Below are positions 53,907-63,116 of a stretch of 64,000 nt of DNA, piece by piece (position 1 is the first letter of the stretch; every line of letters starts with the position of its first letter). The notes below the pieces were generated by a model. That model saw nothing but the letters and a program-made list of their open reading frames with translations. It was not told the DNA's origin and did no database searches. Source of the stretch: Arthrobacter sp. B0490 (GTDB lineage Bacteria > Actinomycetota > Actinomycetes > Actinomycetales > Micrococcaceae); assembly GCF_002929355.1 (NCBI RefSeq), contig NZ_PJIR01000006.1, forward strand, positions 1-64,000, in the 5' to 3' direction. A program made the translations under genes and the position numbers.

Positions 53907-54908
53907 TCAGCGCAGCTCTGCTGCCTGCCGCCGGAGGTGCGCGTGGAGTCCTCCGTAGGCGTCGGTAGCCGGGAAGAGAGCCTTGGGCGCCTTCACCACC
54001 ACGCTGTAGTTGGCGTCCACCGCATTCGCGATGGGCGCGAGGGCGGTCTGCGTGAGGAGCTGATAGGCATCGAGCTGATGCAATCCGAAGAGGTCGCCGA
54101 ACCAGCGGATCATCTCCAGTTGGCCGATGCGCCACGAGTCCTCCATGGGGCGCGAGGAACCGACCGCCATCCAGTGGTAGTCCGTCTCCAGTCGCGGCCA
54201 GGCGGGAGCGCCGCCCTTGATGAGTTCCACGATGATCGTCGAGTGCATGGCACCCTCGACGGCTGTGCCGCATGCCTCGCCCTCACCCTGGCGGTAGTGG
54301 CCATCCCCGATGGAGAACAACGCACCCTCCACGTTCACGCCGAGGTACACGGTGGTACCCGCCTTGACGTCCGGGGCGTCCATGTTGCCTCCGAACCGTT
54401 CGGGGACGAGTGACGAGCGGACCTCGCCACCCGGCGGCGCGACGCCGACGGTGCCGAGCATGGGCTCGAGCGGCAGTGCGACCTCGAAGTCACCGCGCCG
54501 CGACTGGAACCCGACCGTCCGCCGCTCGGTGTCGACGTGGTAGATCCAGGTGATGTCCGGCAGGGGTTCCTGCAGCATCGCCGTACGGTCGGTGCCGGTG
54601 AGCCCACCGAAGAACGGGATGGTGGCCGATGCCCCGTAGGTGCGGGCCGGCGTGAGGTCGACGACGTGGAGCGCGAGGGTGTCGCCGGGCTCGGCACCCT
54701 CCACGTAGAACGGACCGGTCTGCGGATTGACGAAGTTGAGGTCCACCTTCTCGCCGGAGACGTCGTCGACCGAGGTGAGTGCGTTGTTGAAGGCATCCTC
54801 GGACCAGAGCTTGAGCGCCGTCCCGGGCTGGACGGTCAGCACGGGTGCACTGCCGCCGAAGGTGTACACGAGCTGGTCACGCCGCGGGTGGTACTCGATG
54901 ATCTCCAT
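53907..54908 (-). CDS. Acetamidase/formamidase family protein
   Basis: The 333-aa protein belongs to the FmdA_AmdA family: NPQTGPFYVEGAEPGDTL and GGNMDAPDVKAGTTVYLGV are typical segments, as is GDGHYRQGEGEACGT near the metal site. These cytoplasmic enzymes release ammonia from formamide, acetamide or related amides. The ATG is at the family's usual start. It is followed on the same strand by an SDR gene. The natural substrate is unknown. Confidence 0.86.
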   Translation of the reverse strand: MEIIEYHPRRDQLVYTFGGSAPVLTVQPGTALKLWSEDAFNNALTSVDDVSGEKVDLNFVNPQTGPFYVEGAEPGDTLALHVVDLTPARTYGASATIPFFGGLTGTDRTAMLQEPLPDITWIYHVDTERRTVGFQSRRGDFEVALPLEPMLGTVGVAPPGGEVRSSLVPERFGGNMDAPDVKAGTTVYLGVNVEGALFSIGDGHYRQGEGEACGTAVEGAMHSTIIVELIKGGAPAWPRLETDYHWMAVGSSRPMEDSWRIGQLEMIRWFGDLFGLHQLDAYQLLTQTALAPIANAVDANYSVVVKAPKALFPATDAYGGLHAHLRRQAAELR

Positions 54909-55016
54909 GACCGGATGCTACGGGGCGGTCCCGGAGCGGACAAGGGTCCGGGACCGCCCCGACAGGCGCTCGAACAGCACCTCCGGGCACGACCGGCACT
55001 GCCGGCGCAGCAGGTG

Positions 55017-55505
55017 TCAGCTCGCGACGGAGAGCGAGGACAGGACGGCGTCGAGGCGCTCGTACCCCTCGTTGACGCCGACCTCCATGCCGCTGCTCAT
55101 CATCGCGTCGCGGGTCTCGCCGGTGAGGAACACCGACCGCCCTGCACACCTCGTGCGGCCACCGCCCAGGTCCTCGAAGGTCATGCTCTCGAGGCTGACG
55201 TGGTGGGGCGCGCCGTCGAACTCGAACGTCTGGATGATCCGCTCGGGCGCGACGACGGTGTGGAAGACGCCGCGGAAGCCGTAGGCGCCGCCGTCGTCGT
55301 CGCGGTGGATGTAGGAGTAGGCCCCGCCGGTGACGGCCGAGAATTCAGCGATCTCCGTGGTGATGCGGTGCGGACCGAGCCACTGGCGGACGAGGTCGGG
55401 CTCGGTGAAGGCACGGAACACGAGCTCGCGGGGAGCATCGAACTCCCGGACGATGTCGACGAACTGCTGGCCGGGTTCCGCTGTGATGGTGGTGGGATTG
55501 CTCAT
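55017..55505 (-). CDS. AHSA1/SRPBCC domain protein
   Basis: The 162-aa START-like protein has the Aha1 C-terminal-type pattern: IVREFDAPRELVFRAFTEPD, WLGPHRITT and GWEEG-like VGVNEGYERLD. Proteins of this type bind hydrophobic ligands. Its ATG overlaps the stop of the ArsR gene by 4 bp. The ArsR-AHSA1 pair is a frequent unit in actinobacteria, in which the ArsR protein controls both genes. Confidence 0.86.
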   Translation of the reverse strand: MSNPTTITAEPGQQFVDIVREFDAPRELVFRAFTEPDLVRQWLGPHRITTEIAEFSAVTGGAYSYIHRDDDGGAYGFRGVFHTVVAPERIIQTFEFDGAPHHVSLESMTFEDLGGGRTRCAGRSVFLTGETRDAMMSSGMEVGVNEGYERLDAVLSSLSVAS

Positions 55506-55846
55506 GACAGATCCTTGCTGTGCTGGTCCTTCAGGGATGCGAGGACGCCGTCGAGCCGGCGGTACTGCCGCTCGGCTTCGAGGCGGTAGGAGTCGATCCA
55601 GCCGGTCAGTGCCTCGAGGGCAGCCGGATCGAGGTGGCAGGGACGGCGCTGCCCGTCCCGCGTACGCGTGATCAGACCGGCCTGCTCGAGCACCTGGATG
55701 TGTCGGGAGACGGCCTGCTTGGTGATGGCGAAGGGTTCCGCCAATTCGTTCACGGTGGCCGGGCCGCGCGACAACCGCGCGACGATGGCCCTGCGTGCCG
55801 GATCGGCGAGCGCCGAGAAGGCGGCATCGAGATCGTCGTCCCGCAT
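55502..55846 (-). CDS. ArsR family winged-helix regulator
   Basis: The 114-aa protein has an ArsR-type helix-turn-helix (VNELAEPFAITKQAVSRHIQ) and no metal-binding CxC motif, so it is of the non-metal SdpR-like subgroup. It overlaps the AHSA1 gene (ATGA). A 22-bp palindrome lies just upstream, consistent with autorepression. Confidence 0.87.
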   Translation of the reverse strand: MRDDDLDAAFSALADPARRAIVARLSRGPATVNELAEPFAITKQAVSRHIQVLEQAGLITRTRDGQRRPCHLDPAALEALTGWIDSYRLEAERQYRRLDGVLASLKDQHSKDLS

Positions 55847-55861
55847 GATCCACCTCCTCGT

Positions 55862-55883
55862 TGATCAACCAACTGGTTGATCA
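55862..55883. promoter_or_regulatory. Palindromic operator upstream of the ArsR gene
   Basis: TGATCAACC-AACT-GGTTGATCA has 9-bp perfect arms, 15 bp before the ArsR start. It is a typical ArsR-type site and likely the autoregulatory operator. Confidence 0.75.
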
Positions 55884-55983
55884 TTCGAGTCTAGACCTGC
55901 TCTGCGGCAGGGGCAAGAGGTGCCGACGACGACGGCGGCACCGCTTCGGTACCGCCGTCGTCCTGCTGGTGGCCGGTCCCCGG

Positions 55984-57216
55984 CTAGTTCGCGTAGACGT
56001 CCACGAGCCGCAGGTCCGGCGTCCACAGTCCGAGGGAGTCCCCGGTGTTGTTCAGCACGGAGGCGGCCAGGCCGTTGAAGTAGGCGGAGGACGAGTTGGT
56101 GCCCGGTCCCGTGTGGACGCGCAGTTCGGCGCCCGGCTGCAGGACGTATCCCTCCCCTACCCGGAGGATGTTGTTCGCGGCATCGCGGAGGAAGTAGCCG
56201 CTGACGTCCACCGCGGAGCCCGAAGCGTTCCGCAGGGTGACGAACTCGCCGGCGCCCGGCCGGACGTCGTCGCCCGCAGGGTTGTTCACCGCCCCACTGA
56301 TCTCGAGGGCCGCCCCCGGGAAGACCGGGAGTCCGCGGAGATAGCGGCTGTTCTGGATCGGGAAGTCGGTGGTGACGGCATCCACCCCGAGGTCCGCGAC
56401 GGACCGCACGTCCTCCGGGGAGTTCACGGTGTAGACGCTCATGGCGAGCCCGGCCTCCTTGACACGCGCGACCTCCTCCGCGGTCAGGCCGCGGTAGTTC
56501 GCACCCACCGAGTCCACATAGGTGGCCCATTCGGCCAGCACCTCGGGACCAGGGAGCATCCAGGTGAGCTGCTGCAGCTGCACGTCCGGAGCCAGCGCGG
56601 CGAACCTGCGGTTGGATGCCTCGTCGAAGCCGATCACCTGCACCTTGCCGACCTCCACGAGCTTCCGCCAGGCGGGGTCGGTCCGCAGTTCGCTCGCCAC
56701 GACCTCCTCGATGCCGGGCGAGTTCCAGGGCGACTTGACCTCGATGTACACGCCGGTGGTGCGGGTCGCCACCGCTGCGACGTCGTCGAGGTGCGGGATC
56801 CTCTCGCCGACGAAGCGCTCGTCGAAGTACGAGCCCGCGTCGAGCTGCTGCAGTTCCGCCCAGGTGAAGGACGTGACCGGGTCGGCGGCCCGGTCCGGGA
56901 AGACGTCCTCGACGTTGGTGGTGCGCGCGGGGGTGTCGTCGTGGAAGAGGAACGGGACGCCGTCGGCGCTGAGCTGCACGTCGATCTCGATGAAGTCGGC
57001 ACCGGATGCCCGGCCGTCCCTGAAGGCCGCGACGGTGTTCTCGGGTGCCGTACCGCCGGCACCGCGGTGACCCACGAGGATCGGACCGGCCGTGGGGCGC
57101 TTCGCGGTGTCGCGGTCCTCGGCGGTGTGTGCCACGGTCGGGGCAGGAACAGCGAGGAGCGAGAGGCCGACGGCGGCTGCGGCTGCCGATCGGATCGAAC
57201 GGGCGGCACGGGTCAT
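55984..57216 (-). CDS. Secreted glycerophosphodiester phosphodiesterase with lamin-tail domain
   Basis: The 410-aa protein has a signal peptide (about residues 1-29, ending TVAHTA), then a GDPD TIM barrel with GHRGAGGTAPENT and the metal pair in IEIDVQLS and FLFHDD. The C-terminal 110 residues form a lamin-tail domain (VTLRNASGSAVDVSGYFLRD). It hydrolyses glycerophosphodiesters outside the cell to glycerol-3-phosphate. The lamin-tail module probably anchors or binds surface material. It is a single-gene unit. Confidence 0.87.
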   Translation of the reverse strand: MTRAARSIRSAAAAAVGLSLLAVPAPTVAHTAEDRDTAKRPTAGPILVGHRGAGGTAPENTVAAFRDGRASGADFIEIDVQLSADGVPFLFHDDTPARTTNVEDVFPDRAADPVTSFTWAELQQLDAGSYFDERFVGERIPHLDDVAAVATRTTGVYIEVKSPWNSPGIEEVVASELRTDPAWRKLVEVGKVQVIGFDEASNRRFAALAPDVQLQQLTWMLPGPEVLAEWATYVDSVGANYRGLTAEEVARVKEAGLAMSVYTVNSPEDVRSVADLGVDAVTTDFPIQNSRYLRGLPVFPGAALEISGAVNNPAGDDVRPGAGEFVTLRNASGSAVDVSGYFLRDAANNILRVGEGYVLQPGAELRVHTGPGTNSSSAYFNGLAASVLNNTGDSLGLWTPDLRLVDVYAN

Positions 57217-57338
57217 GGGTGGATCCCTTCGGCTGGAGGATGCGAGCGCGTGGCGCCCGCATCGATCCAACCGTCTCCACCCGACCCGCTCGTCAACGGC
57301 GGGTGAACTGCCAGTGAAGGTACCGGGGTGCCGACGCG

Positions 57339-58661
57339 TCAGGCGCGGCCCCTGAGGATCAGGTTCCAGTAGATCTTCGGCAGGACGATCCGCTCGAGGA
57401 GGTACGTCAGTCTTCGTTCGCGTGCCAGGTCGTTCCAGCCCGGGACCGTCGGCATGGGTGAGTACTTGTCGTCGAACTCGGAGAACACCACGGTGTTCCG
57501 GCTGACCACGAAGGGACACGCCGAGTAGTGGTTGTACTCCGCGGTCGGCTTCCTCCCCTTCAGTACGGCCTTGAGGTTCTTCGCGAGGACCTTCGTCTGC
57601 ATCCGCAGCGCCGCACCCGACTTCGAGTTGAGGGTCGACGCAGCGTCACCGAGCGACCAGATGGCCGGGAACCGCGTGTGCCGCAGGAGGACGGGGTCCA
57701 CCTCGACGAACCCTCCCCGGCCGCCGGCCGCCGGCAGGTCCGTGGTCTTCAGCCACTCGGGTGCCGATTGCGGAGGAACCGCGTGCAGGACGTCGTAGGC
57801 GAGGGTCTCCGATGCGCCGGTGTCGCTGTTCCTGAGGAGCACGGTGCGGGCCTCGGGGTCGACCGAGGCGAGCTCCGTGCTGTACCGGACCTCGATCCCG
57901 TACTCCTCGATCTTCCGGCCCAGTTCCTCGTCGATGATGTCCATGCCGAAGATGGTGGGCGTGGACACGGCGAGGACCACGCGGATGTCGTCGAGCACGC
58001 CCTGGCGCCGCCAGTGGTCGCAGGCGAGGTACATGGGTTTCTGGGCCGCGCCGTCGCAGGACGCCGGTCCGGGGGGCTGCGTGAAGACCACGGTGCCGTG
58101 TGTCAGGTCCTTGAAGAGCTTCCAGGCCTTCGGCGCGAGCTCGAACTCGTAGTTGGATGCGCCGTGCGGCCCTTCCATCGCGTCCTTCAGGCCCGGGATG
58201 GACGTCCAGTCGTTCTGGATGCCGGGGCAGACCACGAGCTGGTCGTAGGTGACGGCGGAGCCGGACTCGAGCAGCACCGTCCTGGAGTCCGTGCTGACGT
58301 CCGTGGCCTTGTCCTGGATCCAGGTGACTCCCTTGGGCATCACCGCGGACTGCAGCCGCACGGCCTCGAGGGCGTCGGCTGTTCCTCCGGCGATGTGGGA
58401 GAACAGGGGCTGGTACAGGTGGCGCGTGCGCGGCTCGATGACCGCGACATCCTTGATCCGGTACCGGCGGAGGCGTCCCGCGAGGGAGACTCCGGCGTTG
58501 CCGCCACCGATGATGAGTACCTGGTGATGACGCTTCTCGCCCGGAGCGGGGATGACGGGCACCGTGCGGGCCGCCGGTCTGGTGCTCGTGCTGGAACCGA
58601 TGACAGCCACCTCTTCCGTGTCGCCCTGCGCAGCCTGTCCTTCGACAGTACCGCTCAGCAC
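57339..58661 (-). CDS. FAD-dependent pyridine nucleotide-disulfide oxidoreductase, SQR-like
   Basis: The 440-aa flavoprotein has an N-terminal FAD motif IIGGGNAGVSLAGRLRR after a 48-residue variable start, and a second FAD-binding segment in SLGDAAST. Cysteines in PASCDGAAQK and YSACPFVV fit the redox cysteines of sulfide:quinone oxidoreductases (type III-like), which transfer electrons from sulfide to quinone at the membrane face. NADH dehydrogenase-type function is an alternative. The ATG at 58661 gives the longest reading; a later start near residue 48 is possible. Confidence 0.75.
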   Translation of the reverse strand: MLSGTVEGQAAQGDTEEVAVIGSSTSTRPAARTVPVIPAPGEKRHHQVLIIGGGNAGVSLAGRLRRYRIKDVAVIEPRTRHLYQPLFSHIAGGTADALEAVRLQSAVMPKGVTWIQDKATDVSTDSRTVLLESGSAVTYDQLVVCPGIQNDWTSIPGLKDAMEGPHGASNYEFELAPKAWKLFKDLTHGTVVFTQPPGPASCDGAAQKPMYLACDHWRRQGVLDDIRVVLAVSTPTIFGMDIIDEELGRKIEEYGIEVRYSTELASVDPEARTVLLRNSDTGASETLAYDVLHAVPPQSAPEWLKTTDLPAAGGRGGFVEVDPVLLRHTRFPAIWSLGDAASTLNSKSGAALRMQTKVLAKNLKAVLKGRKPTAEYNHYSACPFVVSRNTVVFSEFDDKYSPMPTVPGWNDLARERRLTYLLERIVLPKIYWNLILRGRA

Positions 58662-58678
58662 CGAGCCAGGACAGGGAG

Positions 58679-59065
58679 CTACGAACCGGCGGAGTCGACC
58701 CCGCCGATCGACTCGGACTGGTAGAGAGCGACCGTGATGGAGGCTACGGAAGCGGGAGGCGCCATTGCAGCGGTGGCAGCAGGCGTTCCGTGGGCGAGGG
58801 CGACGAGCAGTAGGTAGAACGCGACGAACCAGAGCCCGACGGCGACACCCCGCGTCGGTTCGCCGCCGCGTCGGACACTTCTGCGGATGGATCCGCGGGC
58901 GGCTGCCGGCGTGCGTGCCCGCGCATCCGGGGTCGGCCCACGTTCGAAGAACTCGAGTTCGATGCGTTCCCGGGTCAGTTCGACACGTAGCTGCTCGGCG
59001 CGGTCGGCCGCCTGCATCGCCTGTTCCTGCCGCAGCTCTCGCGCGCGGCCTGCGGTCGTCGTCAT
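58679..59065 (-). CDS. Small membrane protein of unknown function
   Basis: The 128-aa protein starts MTTTAGRARELRQEQAMQAA, a charged helical region, and has one membrane helix near residues 77-96 (VGLWFVAFYLLLVALAHG). It is upstream of the SQR-like gene on the same strand with a 17-bp gap, so it may be expressed with it. No family is recognised. Confidence 0.55.
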   Translation of the reverse strand: MTTTAGRARELRQEQAMQAADRAEQLRVELTRERIELEFFERGPTPDARARTPAAARGSIRRSVRRGGEPTRGVAVGLWFVAFYLLLVALAHGTPAATAAMAPPASVASITVALYQSESIGGVDSAGS

Positions 59066-59306
59066 CGTTGATCCCCCACGCCTCGATCGTAGGATGCCGG
59101 GCCGGCGGATGACCCTCAGGTTTGCGGAAGGATCAGCGCAGACGCCGGGCAGCGAGGGCCCGGGAGCACAGGCAGGATCGGCACCGCAGGACCGGCTGAG
59201 AGCCGGGCCGCGTTCGCTATGTCCTCGCGAGCCTCGGCAGCGCGGGCAGGACCGGCGACGCCAGGACTTGCTCAGGACCGGCGCCATCGCCGGCAGCGCC
59301 CGCGTC
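59066..59306. other. Intergenic stretch with only weak signals
   Basis: No gene is supported here. The segment is GC-rich with scattered GGCGCC and GGACCGGC repeats and leads into a triplicated 42-bp unit at 59307. Together with that unit, 346 bp separate the two neighbouring minus-strand genes. Confidence 0.4.
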
Positions 59307-59432
59307 GCGCTACCGGCTATGCGACCGTCAGACCCGCGCGCACCGCGTGCGCTACCGGCGACGCGACCGTCAGACCCGCGCGCACCGCGTGCGCTACCGG
59401 CGACGCGACCGTCAGACCCGCGCGTACCGCGT
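59307..59432. repeat. Three tandem 42-bp copies spanning the stop codon of the amidotransferase gene
   Basis: Copies at 59307-59348, 59349-59390 and 59391-59432 differ at about three positions. The third contains the last codons (RYARV) and TGA of the gene at 59412-60146; the first two repeat that gene end outside the gene. The repeat thus looks like amplification of a 3' end. Confidence 0.9.
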
Positions 59433-60146
59433 GACGAAGGCCCGGAGGATGAGCTCGGGCTGGTCGACGACCGTGGCGCGTGCCCGCTCGATGTACTCGT
59501 CGGCCTCCTCGGGCGGGAAGTACCCGGCATGGCGGTAGGTGCTGATGCGGCCCACGAGTGCCTCGACGTCGAGCTCCGGATGGAACTGCGTGGCGTACAC
59601 GTTCTGTCCCACCCTGAACATCTGCACGGGACACGTGGCCGACGACGCCAGCAGCACCGCCGACCCCGGCAGCGTGGCACACGCCTCCTTGTGTCCCACG
59701 TAGGCAGCGAACGACGACGGCAGGCCGGCGAGCAACGGGTCCTCGATACCGTCCCCGGTCAGCGTGACCTCAGTGGCCCCGACCGGCTCGCCATACGTGC
59801 CGTCGATGACCGCACCCTGGTGCCGACCGAGGGTCCCGACGCCGTAGCACGCACCGAGGAACGGGTAGTCCTCCGCGACCACACGGTCCAGCAGCAGACC
59901 GAGTTCGCGCTCCACGCGCACCTGCACATCGCTCTTCGACTCCTCCGGGTCGGACGAGTTGAAGGGGCTCCCGCCGAGGAAGATGCCGGAATAGTCGGCC
60001 AGGTCCAGCTCGGGCAGGGGCTCGGCCTCCACCCGGATACGCCGCAGTTCGCCGTCGGCGAGGCCGCCGTAGCGCAGGAAGCTGCGGTATTCGGCGTCGG
60101 CCGCGTAGTTCTCGGCACGGGTACCCAGCAGGAGGAACGGTTTCAC
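59412..60146 (-). CDS. Class I glutamine amidotransferase (GMP synthase-like domain)
   Basis: The 244-aa protein has nucleophile C100 in GACYGVGTLG and H189/E191 in QFHPELD, the Cys-His-Glu triad. It is a free-standing GATase1 of the GuaA/YfeJ type. It hydrolyses glutamine, or the gamma-glutamyl group of other compounds, in the cytoplasm. Triplicated repeats flank both ends of the gene. No synthase partner is nearby. Confidence 0.85.
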   Translation of the reverse strand: MKPFLLLGTRAENYAADAEYRSFLRYGGLADGELRRIRVEAEPLPELDLADYSGIFLGGSPFNSSDPEESKSDVQVRVERELGLLLDRVVAEDYPFLGACYGVGTLGRHQGAVIDGTYGEPVGATEVTLTGDGIEDPLLAGLPSSFAAYVGHKEACATLPGSAVLLASSATCPVQMFRVGQNVYATQFHPELDVEALVGRISTYRHAGYFPPEEADEYIERARATVVDQPELILRAFVTRYARV

Positions 60147-60196
60147 CCTCCGATGCTACTGGGCACAACGTCCACGACACCGCCGTCGGGCCATGG

Positions 60197-60314
60197 GGCT
60201 GCCCACCCGCACGACACGGAAGCCGTCGGGCCGTGGCTGCCCACCCCGCGCGACACGGAAGCCGGAACACCCGGGGCTGCCCACCCCGCGCGACACGGAA
60301 GCCGGAACACCGAC
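60197..60314. repeat. Three tandem 38-40-bp copies upstream of the amidotransferase
   Basis: GGCTGCCCAC-type units start at 60197, 60235 and 60275 and carry the common core CGCGACACGGAAGCCG, with one variant (CGCACGACACGG). They lie between the amidotransferase start and the terminator of the MFS gene. Confidence 0.85.
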
Positions 60315-60342
60315 AGGCCACCGGGATCTCCCGGTGGCCTGT
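60313..60342. terminator. Perfect hairpin after the DHA2 transporter gene
   Basis: ACAGGCCACCGGG-atct-CCCGGTGGCCTGT is a 13-bp perfect stem, 17 bp after the stop of the minus-strand transporter gene. Strong terminator. Confidence 0.8.
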
Positions 60343-60359
60343 CCGTTGGTGCTCGGCTC

Positions 60360-62261
60360 TCAGCGGTTGGCGTCCGCGCGGTCCGACAGTTCGGCGTCCA
60401 GCTCGGAGAGCTCCTGGGCGACGCGATCCACATCGGCCTTCGAGATGGCGACGGGTCCCGCACTGTGCCTGCCACGGGACGGCTGCATCGTGACGACATC
60501 GGACTGCTCGGTTGCCTGCCGACCGCCGTCGTACCCGGCCCCTGCGTCGGTACCTGCCCCGACTCCTGCTGCGACTCCTGCAGCAGGCCGGGCGCCGGCG
60601 ACTGCCGACCCGGTGCCCGTGGCTGCGGGCGACATCGACGCGGCAGGACCGGCGGGAGCCGCCTGGGCGAAGTCGACCGTGCGACGCAGCGGGCTCTCCT
60701 TGATGAACAACACGCAGACGAGTCCCATGACCGCGATGACCGCCGTGATCAGGAAGATCATGGCCGTGCTGTCGCCGTAGGCGGCGCGCACGATGTCGGC
60801 GATCGGTGCGGGGAGGTCGACGAGGTCGAGCGAACCGCCCGCCGCTCCGCCTGTCGTGGGGATCCCGGCGGCAGCGAGGCCCTCGGTGGTCTTGGTCTCC
60901 ACCTGCGTTCCGAGCACGGCTCCCAGGACGGCGACGCCCGCAGCACCACCCATGGAGCGGAAGAACGCCACCGATGCGCTGGCCGAACCGATGTCCTTGA
61001 CGGCCACGGTGTTCTGGACGGCCAGCACGAGGTTCTGCAGCATGAGGCCGAGGCCCAGGCCGAAGACGAACGTGTAGATGCCGACGAGCCACAGTTCCGT
61101 CACGTGGTCGATGGTGCCCGCGAGGCCGAGGCCCACGATGAGGAACAGGGCACCTGCGACGAGGTAGCGCTTCCACTTGCCGTACTTGGCGACGAGCTGG
61201 CCGGCGCCGATGGATCCCAGCAGGTTGCCGGCGATCATGGGGAGGGTGAGCAGGCCGGCCTCGGTCGGCGTGGCGCCACGGGCCACCTGGTAGTACTGGC
61301 CGAGGTAGCTCGAGCTGGCGAACAGGGCGATACCCACGACGATCGAGGCGACGATGGCCAGGGCCGTGGTGCGCTCGGAGATGATCTTGAGGGGGATGAT
61401 CGGCTCAGCCACCTTCGTCTCGACCACGAGGAGCAGTGCCAGCAGGATGACGCTGCCGCCGACCATCAGGGCCGATTCGCGGGAGAACCACTCGTAGTAG
61501 CCCTCCTTGCCCGCGAAGGACACCCAGATGAGGAGCAGGCTGACGCCGGCGGTCAGGAGGATGGAGCCGAGCCAGTCGATCCGTGCCTTACGGCGTGTGT
61601 CGGGGAGCTTCAGCGTGACCTGCAGGAGCACCAGGGCGATGATCGCGAGGGGCACACAGACGAAGAACGTCCAGCGCCAGCCGAGCGGGGAGTCCACGAT
61701 GAAGCCACCCAGGAGCGGCCCGCCCGCGGTCGCGACGGCCATGACGCCGCCCATGTAGCCGGAGTACCGGCCACGCTCACGCGGCGCGATGATGGTGCCG
61801 ATGATGGCCTGCGCCAGGGCGGTGAGGCCACCCATGGCGACACCCTGGATGACGCGCGCCGTGAGGAGCAGCGGGATGGTCTGGGCGAACCCTGCCAGGA
61901 CCGAACCTGCCACGAAGATGACGATGCTGACCTGGACGAGCATCTTCTTGTCGAACAGGTCGGCGAACTTCCCCCAGATGGGGGTGGTCGCGGCGTTGGC
62001 GAGCAGCGCGGCCGTGATGACCCAGGCGAAGTCCGTCTGGGAGCCGTTGAGGTCGCTCATGATCGTCGGCAGCGCGTTGGCGACGATGGTGCTGCTCAGG
62101 ATCGCCGTGAACAGGCCCGCGAGCAGACCCGTGAGTGCCTGCAGGATCTGCTTGTGGTTCATGGGCTCGCCGGACCCGTGCGAGACGGCCCCGTGCGAGG
62201 CTGCGGCCGGTTGCGGCACGGGGGTCTCGGGGGTCCTCGCCCGGGTGGAATGGATGGCCAT
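60360..62261 (-). CDS. DHA2-family MFS multidrug efflux transporter
   Basis: The 633-aa protein has 14 predicted helices and the DHA2 features (TPIWGKFADLFDKK loop, RVIQGVAMGG, GERGRYSGYMGG-like motif). It extrudes drugs with proton influx. A long Ala/Gly/Pro-rich tail (about 560-633) is unusual and non-conserved. Its start overlaps the MarR stop (TGATG), so it is co-expressed with and probably repressed by MarR. Confidence 0.87.
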   Translation of the reverse strand: MAIHSTRARTPETPVPQPAAASHGAVSHGSGEPMNHKQILQALTGLLAGLFTAILSSTIVANALPTIMSDLNGSQTDFAWVITAALLANAATTPIWGKFADLFDKKMLVQVSIVIFVAGSVLAGFAQTIPLLLTARVIQGVAMGGLTALAQAIIGTIIAPRERGRYSGYMGGVMAVATAGGPLLGGFIVDSPLGWRWTFFVCVPLAIIALVLLQVTLKLPDTRRKARIDWLGSILLTAGVSLLLIWVSFAGKEGYYEWFSRESALMVGGSVILLALLLVVETKVAEPIIPLKIISERTTALAIVASIVVGIALFASSSYLGQYYQVARGATPTEAGLLTLPMIAGNLLGSIGAGQLVAKYGKWKRYLVAGALFLIVGLGLAGTIDHVTELWLVGIYTFVFGLGLGLMLQNLVLAVQNTVAVKDIGSASASVAFFRSMGGAAGVAVLGAVLGTQVETKTTEGLAAAGIPTTGGAAGGSLDLVDLPAPIADIVRAAYGDSTAMIFLITAVIAVMGLVCVLFIKESPLRRTVDFAQAAPAGPAASMSPAATGTGSAVAGARPAAGVAAGVGAGTDAGAGYDGGRQATEQSDVVTMQPSRGRHSAGPVAISKADVDRVAQELSELDAELSDRADANR

Positions 62262-62827
62262 CAGCGTTCTTCCTTCATGATCTCGGTCGTGCGGTTCAGG
62301 TGACGGCCGTCGTCGCCCGTGCGGTGTGCGGTGGTGTGTGACGCCCTGGCGGGGTCTGCGGGTCCGGTCTGCACGGCCCCGCTCGGGAGGGCGGCGGAGC
62401 GGAGGGCCGCCGTCAGGTGCCGCACGGTCAGCGATGCGGCCTCGGCCTCGGCCTCCGTCCAGTCGGAGAGGATCTCCCGCAGTGTCCCGGCCCTGCGCTC
62501 GTAGGTCTCGGCGAGGTACTTCTGCCCCTCCTCCGTGAGCGAGAGCAGGCACGCCCGCCCGTCGAGCGGGTCGGCGGTCCGCACCACGAAGCCGTACTCC
62601 TCGAGGTCGGCGAGCTGCCGGCTCAGTGCCGACGGCCCGATCCCGAGCCGCCCCGCGAGGGCCGATGCCCGTATCGGACCGCCCTCCCCCACGAAGAAGA
62701 GCACCCCGGTGTGCGCGGGGCCCAACTCGGAGTGCCTCATTCCGGCGGCGGTGACGCCCCGGAGGGCACGCTGCAGATCGAAGATGTGGTGCACCAGCTC
62801 TGCAGCCGTGTGCTGCGCTACCGACAA
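62261..62827 (-). CDS. MarR family regulator
   Basis: The 188-aa winged-helix protein has LAGRLGIGPSALSRQLADLE as recognition region and the wing at DPLDGRACLLSLT. The start is TTG at 62827, preceded by AGGAG on the minus strand at 62836-62840. The last 35 residues are polar and non-conserved. It is upstream of and coupled to the efflux gene. Repression of the pair from the palindrome at 62848-62866 is likely. Confidence 0.83.
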   Translation of the reverse strand: MSVAQHTAAELVHHIFDLQRALRGVTAAGMRHSELGPAHTGVLFFVGEGGPIRASALAGRLGIGPSALSRQLADLEEYGFVVRTADPLDGRACLLSLTEEGQKYLAETYERRAGTLREILSDWTEAEAEAASLTVRHLTAALRSAALPSGAVQTGPADPARASHTTAHRTGDDGRHLNRTTEIMKEER

Positions 62828-62847
62828 GGGGTACTCCTGACCTCATA

Positions 62848-62895
62848 TACTTCGTTGCTCTAAGTAACAGTACGCCGTCCGTTTCGTTAGGTCAA
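62848..62895 (-). promoter_or_regulatory. Promoter and candidate operator of the marR-efflux operon
   Basis: On the minus strand TTGACC (62890-62895), a 17-bp spacer and TACTGT (62867-62872) form a good promoter. The inverted repeat TACTT-N9-AAGTA (62848-62866) covers the expected transcription start, as a MarR operator would. A further CTAAGTA lies at 62896-62902. Confidence 0.7.
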
Positions 62896-63116
62896 CTAAG
62901 TAAAATGCGGTCGAGGTCCGCCCCGAACGGCGCCGGCGGGTGCAGGATCCCTCCGCCTGGGGCACCGGAGAGAAGCCCGACGACGTCAAGCGGACGTCGA
63001 ATCCCCTGCCGAAGCTTGCGGTCACGGTCGGCACCCTGTTAGGCCTGATACACGAGGGCAGTAGAATCACCAGTCGAGGAGCGCCCCATCCCGGGCCGCG
63101 GAGAAGGACGTTCGCA

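Noticed and set aside
59307..59432. Possible CRISPR or attachment site
   Set aside because: The 42-bp copies abut without spacers and one lies in coding sequence; there is no integrase or cas gene.
58887..62303. 1138-codon plus-strand frame
   Set aside because: It runs antisense to three convincing minus-strand genes and has highly biased Asp/Gly/Arg/His sequence; it is a GC-driven shadow.
62885..63055. Plus-strand frame containing EKPDDVKRTSNPLPKL before the oxidoreductase
   Set aside because: It reads like protein but has no start codon or ribosome binding site and no family I recognise; it may be a relic.
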